Origin: Paragorgia papillata
Lineage: Eukaryota > Cnidaria > Anthozoa > Scleralcyonacea > Coralliidae
Direction: 5' to 3'
Assembly: GCA_035771165.1 (NCBI GenBank)
Contig: JAWNZC010000089.1
Span: 182,501-246,500, forward strand
DNA: 64,000 nucleotides
In this document: in pieces, positions 34,986-48,124 of the stretch
Position numbering within the stretch: position 1 is the first letter of the stretch
How the letters are laid out: the number at the start of each line of letters is the position of its first letter
The notes under the pieces: model-generated
Databases searched by the model: none
Told to the model about the DNA's origin: nothing
What the model saw: the letters and a program-made list of their open reading frames with translations, nothing else
Made by a program: the position numbers and the translations under genes

Positions 34986-36065
34986 CCCTGGATACAAGTT
35001 TTCGCAGCGTGTTTGATACCATGCATTTCGAACAAACAAGGAGTTATATGTTAGAAAATAAAATTTATTTATCCACTATTTGCGTACACTACTTAAGCAA
35101 CTAGAGTTGCTTACGTATTATAAAGAGATACATTGTCACTCATTGATATGTTTATCATGTACAAAAAGGACGCACGATTGATTAGCTGTAACTCGCCTAA
35201 ATATGCTGATACGTATTTGGAAAGACGGACTCGATATGAAGTCTATAAGTAATTGTGTAAACCAAAACCCCTTTCCCTTGTCATTCACTTCTTACATTCT
35301 TTGGTCAACTCAAGGAAAATTATTTTTTCGCTTTAATCTATGCGCCTAAGTGTGGAGAATACGAAAATGCGATGAGAAAAATTTGAAGCAAACCGTACTT
35401 TTTGTTGATTTCTGAATTTTTTAGCGAAGTATTCTAAAAAAAGTCGTGTCGTTTAAAGAGTCTGGCACTAGCAAGTTTGTGAAGTAAACAGTTGAACCTG
35501 GACGATTGAAATGATAAGAAAAGCTGATTTATGATGAATAGAACTTGTGCAAGTTTCCAGCCGCACATGTATTAAAGTATTTGCCACTTTTTGAACGTGT
35601 TTACTTTAATGGATCGTTAAATCGTTCCTCCGTTTACCTCACACACTTGCTAGTGCCAGACTCTTTATACAACACGGATTTTTATGAAAATACTTCACAA
35701 TTCGTCGATTCAACTTCCCAAAATCAAAGAAAAAAAAATTTATTACAATCTTTTTTTCATCATATTTAGATTCTACTTGCTTTAATACATTACCGAAAAA
35801 TGTAATTTGCCTTGAGTCGACCTTTAATACATCATATAAATAAAGACGTTGGTTTAATTGTTATTTGATTACAAATATTATTTTTTTTCGCTTACTCAGT
35901 TTGAGTGTGAAATTGTCTCCTTTTAGTATCTGACGTTTCTTTTTACCTGGGTTATTGACCATGCGAAACAATCTGCATCCGAGTTTCGTATGGTATGGGC
36001 GTCGCCGGTGCACGTGATAATTCGAGTATATCTCGTGGATAAGTCTGGCAATCGTTTACATAAAT
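34986..36065. other. Unique centre of the giant inverted-repeat element
   Basis: AT-rich. It holds a smaller internal inverted repeat: TAAAGAGTCTGGCACTAGCA near 35455 pairs with TGCTAGTGCCAGACTCTTTA near 35648. Sequence from about 35380 to 35580 recurs in diverged form at about 47240-47435. No transposase or other convincing gene was found. Confidence 0.7.
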
Positions 36066-36069
36066 CTCC

Positions 36070-39000
36070 ACAAAATTTCACATTTGAAGAAAATCGTATA
36101 GAATAGCGCCTGAGAGAATTGTGTTTATATCTGATGTAATCTGAAATATGCAACGCAACTCCCGTCAGTCGTATTAATAACGCCGCGCCGCAATTTGTTT
36201 AACGCTCGCCTGCGTTTTTCATGGGTCTGTGCCACTCTGGCGACTTATAACAAATCAAAGAGCATGAAATTCTGTACAACATATATGTAAATTTCAAAAA
36301 AATCGTATAGAATAGCGGCTGAGATAATTGCGTTTATATCTGATGTAATCTGAAATATGCAACGCAACCCCCGTTAGTCGTATTAATAACGCCGCGGCGC
36401 AATTTGTTTAATGCTTGCCTGCGTCGTTCAAGGGTTTGTGCCACTCTGGCGACTTATAACAAATTAAAGAGCATGAAATTCTGTACAACATATGTAAATT
36501 TCAAAAAAATCGTATAGAATAGCGGCTGAGATAATTGTGTTTATATCTGAGGTAATCTGAAATATGCAACGCAACCCCCGTCAGTCGTATTAATGACGCC
36601 GCGCGCAATTTGTTTAATGCTTGCCTGCGTCGTTCAAGGGTTTGTGCCACTCTGGCGACTTATAACAAATTAAAGAGCATGAAATTCTGTACAACATATG
36701 TAAATTTCAAAAAAATCGTATAGAATAACGGCTGAGATAATTGCGTTTATATCTGATGTAATCTGAAATATGCAACGCAACTCCCGTCAGTCGTATTAAT
36801 AACGCCGCGCCGCAATTTGTTTATCGCTCGCCTGCGTTTTTCATGGGTCTGTGCCACTCTGGCGACTTATACCAAATTAAAGAGCATGAAATTCTGTACA
36901 ACATATGTAAATTTCAAAAAAATCGTATAGAATAGCGGCTGAGATAATTGTGTTTATATCCGAGGTTATCTGAAATATGCAACGCAACCCCCGTCAGTCG
37001 TATTAATGACGCGGCGCGCAATTTGTTTAATGCTTCCCTGCGTCGTTCAAGGGTTTGTGCCACTCTGGCGACTTATAACAAATTAAAGAGCATGAAATTC
37101 TGTACAACATATGTAAATTTCAAAAAAATCGTATAGAATAGCGGCTGAGATAATTGTGTTTATATCCGAGGTTATCTGAAATATGCAACGCAACCCCCGT
37201 CAGTCGTATTAATGACGCGGCGCGCAATTTGTTTAATGCTTCCCTGCGTCGTTCAAGGGTTTGTGCCACTCTGGCGACTTATAACAAATTAAAGAGCATG
37301 AAATTCTGTACAACATATGTAAATTTCAAAAAAATCGTATAGAATAGCGGCTGAGATAATTGTGTTTATATCTGAGGTAATCTGAAATATGCAACGCAAC
37401 CCCCGTCAGTCGTATTAATGACGCCGCGCGCAATTTGTTTAATGCTTGCCTGCGTCGTTCAAGGGTTTGTGCCACTCTGGCGACTTATAACAAATTAAAG
37501 AGCATGAAATTCTGTACAACATATGTAAATTTCAAAAAAATCGTATAGAATAGCGGCTGAGATAATTGCGTTTATATCTGATGTAATCTGAAATATGCAA
37601 CGCAACTCCCGTCAGTCGTATTAATAACGCCGCGGCGCAATTTGTTTAATGCTTGCCTGCGTCGTTCAAGGGTTTGTGCCACTCTGGCGACTTATAACAA
37701 ATTAAAGAGCATGAAATTCTGTACAACATATGTAAATTTCAAAAAAATCGTATAGAATAGCGGCTGAGATAATTGTGTTTATATCTGAGGTAATCTGAAA
37801 TATGCAACGCAACTCCCGTCAGTCGTATTAATAACGCCGCGCCGCAATTTGTTTATCGCTCGCCTGCGTTTTTCATGGGTCTGTGCCACTCTGGCGACTT
37901 ATACCAAATTAAAGAGCATGAAATTCTGTACAACATATGTAAATTTCAAAAAAATCGTATAGAATAGCGGCTGAGATAATTGTGTTTATATCCGAGGTTA
38001 TCTGAAATATGCAACGCAACCCCCGTCAGTCGTATTAATGACGCCGCGCGCAATTTGTTTAATGCTTGCCTGCGTCGTTCAAGGGTTTGTGCCACTCTGG
38101 CGACTTATAACAAATTAAAGAGCATGAAATTCTGTACAACATATGTAAATTTCAAAAAAATCGTATAGAATAGCGGCTGAGATAATTGTGTTTATATCTG
38201 AGGTAATCTGAAATATGCAACGCAACCCCCGTCAGTCGTATTAATGACGCCGCGCGCAATTTGTTTAATGCTTCCCTGCGTCGTTCAAGGGTTTGTGCCA
38301 CTCTGGCGACTTATAACAAATTAAAGAGCATGAAATTCTGTACAACATATGTAAATTTCAAAAAATTCGTATAGAATAGCGGCTGAGATAATTGTGTTTA
38401 TATCTGAGGTAATCTGAAATATGCAACGCAACCCCCGTCAGTCGTATTAATGACGCCGCGCGCAATTTGTTTAATGCTTGCCTGCGTTTTTCATGGGTCT
38501 GTGCCACTCTGGCGACTTCTACCAAATTAAAGAGCATGAAATTCTGTACAACATATGTAAATTTCAAAAAAATCGTATAGAATAGCGCCTGAGATAATTG
38601 TGTTTATATCTGATGTAATCTGAAATATGCAACGCAACCCCCGTTAGTCGTATTAATAACGCCGCGGCGCAATTTGTTTAACGCTCGCCTGCGTCGTTCA
38701 AGGGTTTGTGCCACTCTGGCGACTTATACCAAATTAATGAGCATGAAATTCTGTACAACATATGTAAATTTCAAAAAAATCGTATAGAATAGCGGCTGAG
38801 ATAATTGTGTTTATATCTGAGGTAATCTGAAATATGCAACGCAACCCCCGTTAGTCGTATTAATAACGCCGCGGCGCAATTTGTTTAACGCTCGCCTGCG
38901 TCGTTCAAGGGTTTGTGCCACTCTGGCGACTTATAACAAATTAAAGAGCATGAAATTCTGTACAACATATGTAAATTTCAAAAAAATCGTATAGAATAGC

Positions 39001-42000
39001 GGCTGAGATAATTGTGTTTATATCTGAGGTAATCTGAAATATGCAACGCAACTCCCGTCAGTCGTATTAATAACGCCGCGCCGCAATTTGTTTATCGCTC
39101 GCCTGCGTTTTTCATGGGTCTGTGCCACTCTGGCGACTTATACCAAATTAAAGAGCATGAAATTCTGTACAACATATGTAAATTTCAAAAAAATCGTATA
39201 GAATAGCGGCTGAGATAATTGTGTTTATATCCGAGGTTATCTGAAATATGCAACGCAACCCCCGTCAGTCGTATTAATGACGCCGCGCGCAATTTGTTTA
39301 ATGCTTGCCTGCGTCGTTCAAGGGTTTGTGCCACTCTGGCGACTTATAACAAATTAAAGAGCATGAAATTCTGTACAACATATGTAAATTTCAAAAAAAT
39401 CGTATAGAATAGCGGCTGAGATAATTGTGTTTATATCTGAGGTAATCTGAAATATGCAACGCAACCCCCGTCAGTCGTATTAATGACGCCGCGCGCAATT
39501 TGTTTAATGCTTCCCTGCGTCGTTCAAGGGTTTGTGCCACTCTGGCGACTTATAACAAATTAAAGAGCATGAAATTCTGTACAACATATGTAAATTTCAA
39601 AAAATTCGTATAGAATAGCGGCTGAGATAATTGTGTTTATATCTGAGGTAATCTGAAATATGCAACGCAACCCCCGTCAGTCGTATTAATGACGCCGCGC
39701 GCAATTTGTTTAATGCTTGCCTGCGTTTTTCATGGGTCTGTGCCACTCTGGCGACTTCTACCAAATTAAAGAGCATGAAATTCTGTACAACATATGTAAA
39801 TTTCAAAAAAATCGTATAGAATAGCGGCTGAGATAATTGTGTTTATATCCGAGGTAATCTGAAATATGCAACGCAACTCCCGTCAGTCGTATTAATAACG
39901 CCGCGGCGCAATTTGTTTAATGCTTGCCTGCGTCGTTCAAGGGTTTGTGCCACTCTGGCGACTTATAACAAATTAAAGAGCATGAAATTCTGTACAACAT
40001 ATGTAAATTTCAAAAAAATCGTATAGAATAGCGGCTGAGATAATTGTGTTTATATCTGAGGTAATCTGAAATATGCAACGCAACTCCCGTCAGTCGTATT
40101 AATAACGCCGCGCCGCAATTTGTTTATCGCTCGCCTGCGTTTTTCATGGGTCTGTGCCACTCTGGCGACTTATACCAAATTAAAGAGCATGAAATTCTGT
40201 ACAACATATGTAAATTTCAAAAAAATCGTATAGAATAGCGGCTGAGATAATTGTGTTTATATCCGAGGTTATCTGAAATATGCAACGCAACCCCCGTCAG
40301 TCGTATTAATGACGCCGCGCGCAATTTGTTTAATGCTTGCCTGCGTCGTTCAAGGGTTTGTGCCACTCTGGCGACTTATAACAAATTAAAGAGCATGAAA
40401 TTCTGTACAACATATGTAAATTTCAAAAAAATCGTATAGAATAGCGGCTGAGATAATTGTGTTTATATCTGAGGTAATCTGAAATATGCAACGCAACCCC
40501 CGTCAGTCGTATTAATGACGCCGCGCGCAATTTGTTTAATGCTTCCCTGCGTCGTTCAAGGGTTTGTGCCACTCTGGCGACTTATAACAAATTAAAGAGC
40601 ATGAAATTCTGTACAACATATGTAAATTTCAAAAAAATCGTATAGAATAGCGGCTGAGATAATTGTGTTTATATCTGAGGTAATCTGAAATATGCAACGC
40701 AACCCCCGTCAGTCGTATTAATGACGCCGCGCGCAATTTGTTTAATGCTTGCCTGCGTTTTTCATGGGTCTATGCCACTCTGGCGACTTCTACCAAATTA
40801 AAGAGCATGAAATTCTGTACAACATATGTAAATTTCAAAAAAATCGTATAGAATAGCGGCTGAGATAATTGTGTTTATATCCGAGGTAATCTGAAATATG
40901 CAACGCAACCCCCGTCAGTCGTATTAATGACGCCGCGCGCAATTTGTTTAATGCTTGCCTGCGTCGTTCAAGGGTTTGTGCCACTATGGCGACTTATAAC
41001 AAATTAAAGAGCATGAAATTCTGTACAACATATGTAAATTTCAAAAAAATCGTATAGAATAACGGCTGAGATAATTGCGTTTATATCTGATGTAATCTGA
41101 AATATGCAACGCAACTCCCGTCAGTCGTATTAATAACGCCGCGCCGCAATTTGTTTATCGCTCGCCTGCGTTTTTCATGGGTCTGTGCCACTCTGGCGAC
41201 TTATACCAAATTAAAGAGCATGAAATTCTGCACAACATATGTAAATTTCAAAAAAATCGTATAGAATAGCGGCTGAGATAATTGTGTTTATATCCGAGGT
41301 TATCTGAAATATGCAACGCAACCCCCGTCAGTCGTATTAATGACGCCGCGCGCAATTTGTTTAATGCTTGCCTGCGTCGTTCAAGGGTTTGTGCCACTCT
41401 GGCGACTTATAACAAATTAAAGAGCATGAAATTCTGTACAACATATGTAAATTTCAAAAAAATCGTATAGAATAGCGGCTGAGATAATTGTGTTTATATC
41501 TGAGGTAATCTGAAATATGCAACGCAACCCCCGTCAGTCGTATTAATGACGCCGCGCGCAATTTGTTTAATGCTTGCCTGCGTCGTTCAAGGGTTTGTGC
41601 CACTCTGGCGACTTATAACAAATTAAAGAGCATGAAATTCTGTACAACATATGTAAATTTCAAAAAAATCGTATAGAATAGCGGCTGAGATAATTGTGTT
41701 TATATCTGAGGTAATCTGAAATATGCAACGCAACCCCCGTCAGTCGTATTAATGACGCCGCGCGCAATTTGTTTAATGCTTGCCTGCGTCGTTCAAGGGT
41801 TTGTGCCACTCTGGCGACTTATAACAAATTAAAGAGCATGAAATTCTGTACAACATATGTAAATTTCAAAAAAATCGTATAGAATAGCGGCTGAGATAAT
41901 TGCGTTTATATCTGATGTAATCTGAAATATGCAACGCAACTCCCGTCAGTCGTATTAATAACGCCGCGCCGCAATTTGTTTATCGCTCGCCTGCGTTTTT

Positions 42001-42290
42001 CATGGGTCTGTGCCACTCTGGCGACTTCTACCAAATTAAAGAGCATGAAATTCTGTACAACATATGTAAATTTCAAAAAAATCGTATAGAATAGCGGCTG
42101 AGATAATTGTGTTTATATCTGAGGTAATCTGAAATATGCAACGCAACTCCCGTCAGTCGTATTAATAACGCCGCGTCGCAATTTGTTTAACGCTCGCCTG
42201 CGTTTTTCATGGGACTGTGCCACTCTGGCGACTTATACCAAATCAAAGAGCATGAAATTCTGTACAACATATGTAAATTTGAAGAAATCC
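36070..42290 (-). repeat. 206-bp satellite array, reverse arm (about 30 monomers)
   Basis: The same monomer as at 28390-34985 in opposite orientation. Variant order is not a mirror image of the left arm; several units here carry the deletion form GACGCCGCGCGCAATTTG not seen on the left. Repeated 62-codon ORFs in the array are by-products of the monomer length. Confidence 0.95.
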
Positions 42291-42474
42291 TATCGTATAG
42301 CGCCTGAGAAAATTGTGTTTCTGTATGATATTCTGCAATAGCGACCACCTGATGAATATGGAGATAACTTCGCAATAACAGCGATAATTGAATCGACGGC
42401 TGAATCGAAGGCCGAATCGAAGGCTGTGAATCGAAGGCTGAATGTGGTGCATACTTCACAGTGGTTTATCTGAA

Positions 42475-43189
42475 GTATCCTATGAGCATCCGTAACTTTA
42501 AAGGAAATTTGTTTTAAAAATTAAGTTGATGACATCACTGTAAGACATCTTGGATTCCGCCATATTGGATTTGTGACGTCATTAGATGAATTTAAATAAC
42601 ATAAAATTCATGGAATTATATTAAAAATACTAAAGTTAATCAAATACTAAAGAAAAAAACAAAAACTAAATTAGACCAGAATTTCGAAATTTTTTGTCAT
42701 CAAAAACGTGGTTGCTATGGCAACACTAATCAGTGTAAAAAAAATTTTACACACAGAAGTGTTCCGCAACACTACAATCACATGCAAAATAAACGAGACA
42801 CTCCATGCTCCCGAACCCTCTCCAATGTTGGTTAGTGATGGTTTGCACTGTTGGAGGCTTTCCTTTGAATTTCGAGCTCAAATAGCAACATTGAAGGGGG
42901 GAAGGGGGACAAGCCTTTGAAAATCAAGGTGGCACATTTTATTTTGCATGAGATTGTCTTTTGCGCCGGAAGTGAAGAAGAACATATATACGACGTCAAG
43001 TAGGTGTGGAAAGTTGGTAGGAAATGAATTAGAAGTCCTGAGTATGGTAAGACTTGCGTACATGAAAATAGGTTTAAAAGGTTAAGTCATGAACCAAAAA
43101 AGGAATAAAAACTCTATATAAGCATTAGTATTATTACTAACAGCTAAACAATCGTATCCAAAAGCCGAGCAGTAGAGGTAAAAATCGGT
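42475..43189. other. Non-coding, between the giant element and the Tc1-like gene
   Basis: Intronic sequence of the HECT gene. It probably includes the 5' part of the Tc1-like element; terminal repeats of that element were not found. Confidence 0.4.
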
Positions 43190-44246
43190 ATGGCTATTGA
43201 CCCCAAGACAAGAGCTTTGGTGTATTATTTATCGAGACTTAAAGGACTTTCCATTAGAAAGGTAGCGAAAGAATGTAATGTTTCTAGAGCAACTGTGTGG
43301 AGGATTAGTAAAATGGACATGAGCAGAAACCGATCTGAGAAAACACGCAAAGAGACTAGAGGAAGACCAAGAAAATTGAATACACGTCAGGAAAGAAAAC
43401 GTCGACGATCAATACAGATACTAAGAGAGCAGAAAGGTAATTTCACGATCAAGAGACTCATGGAGAACGCGTGCATTTCTAGAAAAGAGGTTTTAGAGAG
43501 TACAATTTCACGTTTTTTAAATAAAGAGGGCTATTACTATCTACAAGCTCGCAAGAAAGGACTTTTAACGAAGACAGACATGAAAAAACGGAGAATTTTT
43601 GCACGCAGAATGCTAAATGAGTATTCCCGCGATATATGGACGCAAGATATCGCATTTTACCTTGACGGTACGGGATTTGCGTATAAGAGAAATCCCTTGG
43701 ATCAAGCCAGAGCACCCAAAGCCAGGGTATGGCGCAAGAGAAGTGAAGGACTAACACGAGGATATACTGCGAAGGGACAAAAAACAGGCACTGGGGGGAG
43801 AGTGGTAAAGCTGATGGTAGCTATAAGTTTGGAAGGCTTATGAGAAGTTAGATGGCCGTTATTTTGCCAAGTTCATTGACGACAACTTTGAAAGCATGTT
43901 TGCTATTGCAGATAAAGGCCTAAGGCGATTATGGCTACAAGACGGAGATCCAAGTCAAAACTCAGCATTGGCTCGCGCAGCTATGGACCGTGCAAACTGT
44001 GAACTTCTAAAAATTCCCCTGAGAAGTCCTGACTTAAACCCTATCGAGAATGTTTTTAAACTAGTTTCAGATGCATTGCGTGAGCAAGCATCACAAATCA
44101 CAAAGGAAACGTACGAGGAATTTAAAGATAGAGTGATATCTACAATTCAATCGATGCCTACAGAAATCATAAATAAGACAATCGCCTCGATGAGAAATCG
44201 CGTGCGAGAAATTATTAAGTGGAAAGGACAGCGTTTAAGATATTAG
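43190..44246 (+). pseudogene. Tc1/mariner-type transposase with one frameshift
   Basis: A cut-and-paste DDE transposase. The N-terminus carries a helix-turn-helix (GLSIRKVAKECNVSRATVW) and a GRPRK hook-like motif at residues about 62-66. The catalytic domain shows IAFYLDGTGFAYK (first Asp) and WLQDGDPSQNS (second Asp), then LRSPDLNPIENVFK (final Glu), in the order of the IS630/Tc1 group. A frame change near 43840 separates the first part (43190-43843) from the rest, which is open from about 43847 to 44246. The size, about 350 codons, is typical. It sits in the large HECT intron, 725 bp right of the giant inverted-repeat element. Confidence 0.85.
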
Positions 44247-45790
44247 AACTAAGAACTCATAAGTACTGTCAACATCGTACATATTAATTAATGTGTTTAA
44301 GTGTCAATAAAATACACGTGCAATGAAATATGACCTGACTGTATATGATACTTATTTCCTCAGACGACAGGCCTGCGTATATTTCAGGAATAAACAGTAG
44401 CGTTATAAATATGCCATTAACAGGCAATAATATTAATATTCTAAATAACTATTATATATTACAATAATAGACTAAATAACTATTTGTGAAATGATTAACG
44501 CTGCTTTGTGTATAACATCTCTGTCTCTGTGTCAGGTATAAAGAATAATTACTTCATACTAGTATAGCTGATAAGCCGAAGTAGTGTGCGTTTTTTCCTA
44601 AAAGCATGAAACTTTCCACAGTTAACAATTATACCATAAGGTTTATTTTCAGATGTGGAGCCATCTGAGATTTGAGCTGTGACGTCACCGAGAGGTCAAT
44701 GACCTTGACCTTGAAAGAGAAAAATGTTGATAAAGTTACTCAGTGCGGGCTCCAAGGTTGTTTGTTTTTTTGTAATATAATTTTTTTTTCCCTTCTGTAT
44801 CCTGAGTTATTCCTGTTAATATTTTTAACTAAATTAAGCAATATGGAGCTTATTAAGAAAATTGAGATTGAAAAGACTTAGCAACAAATAATATGTTTCA
44901 CTGTTTTACATCTTCTTGACTTTTGGATATACAAATTTTCTTATGCAGTTATATTTAACACCCTTTTTGTTTCCAATTTCCATTTTTGCAATTTTGCATC
45001 CATTTTAAGCATTACATTTTAAACCCGGCTGCTGGCGTATCCATTTTAGTAGCCTCGTTTTCAAATTTGCAGACGGCGAAAAAAATGGCTTCCAGCAGTG
45101 GCAGCGTCTTTTTCTCTTTTTCTCAAGGATGAAACCTGACAGGTAATAATTATTTGTTTGTGTTAATTACAACAAAAGATCCCAAAACAACTGAATGATA
45201 AGCATTCAAGATTGATTTAACTGAGTAAAGATTATTATTTTAGATATTTGTGATAGAATTCAGACAAAAACTCAGTAATAATAACATGAAAACGAAAGTC
45301 GAGTGAAGTTGCTTTCAGATTAATTTTCTGCTTGTTCAAGACTGTTAATTTTATTTATTCAACTAGCCGGTTATTCCTTTAGGAACAAATATAATAGAAA
45401 ACATGTGTCGTGTCACTGTCGAGTCAGTATTACAAAGACACACAGTCACAGAAACACGAGGTGATAGTCGAATGTTTTCCTGGTTTTTGGAGTGTTTTGT
45501 TACCTTCGCACGTGCCTCAATACTGAGCTCAATAGAGACACTGGAACAAAGTTTTCAATTTATTTTATAAAATACACTCATTTTGTTTAAAAAAACAATG
45601 ATAATTCTTCAAGATTTCGCGTGCGTAAACTTTGTTACATATGTAGAGTCACCCGGTCGTCGTAAACAACTTTCCAGAATATCAAATTTTGCCGAATCAG
45701 TGCAACTTATGACTCCATATTTCCTCTAATACTTTAGATTAATAGTTTCTCTACATCTTCTCTATATTTTTATATATATATCTATATTTA
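44247..45790. other. Non-coding stretch
   Basis: AT-rich. A short ATG-led exon-like segment (MASSSGSVFFSFSQG) occurs at about 45085 but ends at once. No HECT exons were recognised here, although the gene model requires some between 27555 and 46633. Confidence 0.4.
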
Positions 45791-45794
45791 CTAT

Positions 45795-45975
45795 TCTCGA
45801 CCACCGCTTGCAGTTGTCGACTATCACTTACTGTTCCCGACTAGCGCTTACTGTTCTCGACTATCGTTTACATCACTGTTCTCGACTATTGCTTACAGTT
45901 CTCGACTATCGCGTACTGTTCTCGACTATCGTTTGCAACTCTCAACTATCGCTTACTATTCTCGATACACTTTTG
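45795..45975. repeat. Minisatellite, CTCGACTATCGCTTACTGTT unit
   Basis: Eight or so imperfect 20-21 bp units of CTCGACTATCGCTTACTGTT type, some with insertions. Confidence 0.85.
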
Positions 45976-46632
45976 TCCAGTTTGGCTTGCCATAGGAGGC
46001 AACAATCTGTCGACTCACCAACGAGTGGGAGGGGGGTGTCCCACCCCCTACATCCCCCCTTTAGCACTACCCCTGTATTGTGTCAATTGTGTGACAGTGT
46101 ATGTATGCGTGTACATGTATGCCTTAGGTCCCCACAATGTTACGAGTCCCCACAGTGTAGGTATGTAACTCGCCGAGGGCCCCACAATGTGCGGCTCGTG
46201 AATACATATATGTATATACATACATACATACTGTACATAAAATTATAGTAATATGGTCTCGCATCTACAGGCCTTTCTAATGTATAAATTTTACACCATA
46301 GGTTGGGTGTCAACTGCCAGTTTTGCTGCATCTTTTTAGACCTGGACCTTCACAGCCAATCACACTCAGGAAGCTGATATCATTACTGAAACCAAATTTC
46401 AGTGCAATTGGGTCAAATGCACGAAAATGATATATATGCCCTATTCACAAAATACCTCAGGGAAGCAGCAAGTAAATGCATATTTCTTTATATACTACTT
46501 TCAAATTAAAAAGTAGCATACGTAAGAGTAAATCAAACTTTCAATATAACACATAAGGTGACTTACAATAACATAGGTAAATCGTATTTTTTGAGAATTA
46601 TATCCTTACTGAAATTATCTTCTTTTCTGCAG
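45976..46632. other. Non-coding stretch before the last HECT exon
   Basis: No gene seen. It ends with a strong acceptor, TTATCTTCTTTTCTGCAG, at 46615-46632. Confidence 0.5.
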
Positions 46633-46891
46633 GTGGTAGGAGAGGTGACATCTCTCTTTGTGATGTGCTGCAGTTTGCCACAGGGGTTGATGATAACCAA
46701 TCTTAGGCTTTACTCTACACCCATCAATAAATTTTGTTGAAGTGACAACCTCCTTCATTCCAACAGCAAATACATGTATCAACAGTCTAAACATTCCACG
46801 ACCATCTCTTAGTATGCCATTGCCTGCCCCTGATCAACTATTTGCACTTTATGATTATGCATTTGCCAACACTTACTTTGGAAACCGATAA
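46633..46891 (+). pseudogene. Terminal HECT C-lobe exon of the G2E3-like gene, frameshifted
   Basis: After a strong acceptor the exon reads GRRGDISLCDVLQFATGVDD. A frame change near 46702 follows, then LGFTLHPSINFVEV and IPTANTCINSLNIP with the catalytic Cys. It ends LFALYDYAFANTYFGNR and TAA at 46889-46891. The tail closely matches that of the HECT exon at 33-1229. Strand and position suit it as the end of the gene starting at 22634, separated from exon 6 by a 19-kb stretch holding the giant satellite element. Intermediate HECT exons were not found and may be deleted. Confidence 0.7.
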
Positions 46892-47629
46892 TGACCATCA
46901 AGTTAGATGTAAGGTCAAGAATTCTGCTTTTGCCGAAATAGTTAGTAGTAATAAATGTAGGTCTAGTTTTACTATTATACAAGTTACAACTTGGATGGAA
47001 TATTCAATTTTAAAGTTCATTTCAGAAGTTAAAGTTTATTTTACAAACACCCTTTGTAATTTTAACAACAAATATATGTTCACACAACCATACAGTATTC
47101 AAGAATGAATTTCAGTAAGTTTATTTACAAATATCATGGAAGTTTATTTACAAATAAATTCAGAATATTAAAGGCAAATTATTTTTCCGGCTTGTTATAT
47201 GCACCAAAGTATGGAGAATGTGAATATGATGATAAAAATTTGAAGCCTACTGTACTTTTTGTTGATTTCTGAATTTTTTAACGAAGTATTCTAAAAAAAG
47301 CAGTGTTGCATAAAGAGTCTGGCACTAGCAAGTTTGTGACGTAAACAGTTGAACCTGGCCGATTGAAATCATAAGAAAAGCTGATTTATGATGAATATAA
47401 CTTGTGCAAGTTTCCAACCGCACATGTATTAATAGGCCAATTATATCTGGGCTTACTTTTTCCTTGTGGAAGGTTTCACAAAGATTTTCTAAACCAAGCT
47501 TCTTCAAAATTGCTTCCATGGTGAAATGCAAGCAACAAACATCTTCCAAGATGGCACATCGGCATACTCCGAAATATATCGACGGAATCCGACCAAATCC
47601 GAACATTTTCCGAGCTAACCACCACCACA

Positions 47630-48060
47630 CAACGATAAAAGCACCGCGTATAATATCGAATGCACCGCACATAATATCGAATGCACCGCACATAATGTCG
47701 AATGCACCGCATATAACGTCGAATGCACCGCACATAATATCGAATGCACCGCACATAATGTCGAATGCACCGCACATAATATCGAATGCACCGCACATAA
47801 TGTCGAATGCACCGCATATAACGTCGAATGCACCGCACATAATATCGAATGCACCGCACATAATGTCGAATGCACCGCACATAATATCGAATGCACCGCA
47901 CATAATGTTGAAAGCACCGAACTATCAATGCAAAACACCAAATGTAACGGCGAAAGCACCGCGTACAATGTTTAAAGCACCGCGTATAATGTTTAAAGCA
48001 CCGCGTATAATGATAAAAGCACCGCGTATAATGATAAACGAACCTTGTATAATGGTAAAA
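47630..48060. repeat. 21-bp minisatellite AATGCACCGCACATAATATCG
   Basis: Thirteen or so near-perfect 21-bp units at 47640-47910, alternating ATATCG, ATGTCG and ATAACGTCG endings. A decayed tail of AAAGCACCGCGTATAATG-like units runs to about 48060. Because 21 is a multiple of three, several frames on both strands stay open, giving repetitive pseudo-proteins. Confidence 0.9.
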
Positions 48061-48124
48061 ATACCTAACAAAGCAACAAAAACACCGAACATAACGACAA
48101 CCCTTAACCTAAGACAGTCCTGGC

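Larger units (their letters stand above)
28110..42465. mobile_element. Giant (14.36 kb) inverted-repeat element with satellite arms and 9-bp target duplication
   Basis: The outermost 20 bases, ACCACTGTGAAGTATGCACC at 28110 and their exact complement ending at 42465, start inverted repeats. These continue through about 200 bp rich in CTTCGATTC units and then into satellite arrays in opposite orientation. The direct repeat TTATCTGAA flanks it at 28101-28109 and 42466-42474. The centre (about 34990-36060) is unique and lacks a transposase. The ends plus duplication show that the whole 14.4 kb is one transposed unit. A 9-bp duplication points to Mutator-like (MULE) transposition in trans; that is inference. 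It lies in an intron of the HECT gene. Confidence 0.88.

Noticed and set aside
36948..41470. Identical 62-codon ORFs repeated many times (MCLYPRLSEICN)
   Set aside because: By-products of the 206-bp satellite monomer; no start context and spacing equals the monomer multiple.
28390..42290. CRISPR-like regular spacing of repeats
   Set aside because: The whole 206-bp unit is repeated with no unique spacers, in a eukaryotic setting; it is a satellite.
42475..44700. Terminal inverted repeats of the Tc1-like element
   Set aside because: Comparison of both flanks by eye gave only short AT-rich matches, not a convincing pair.
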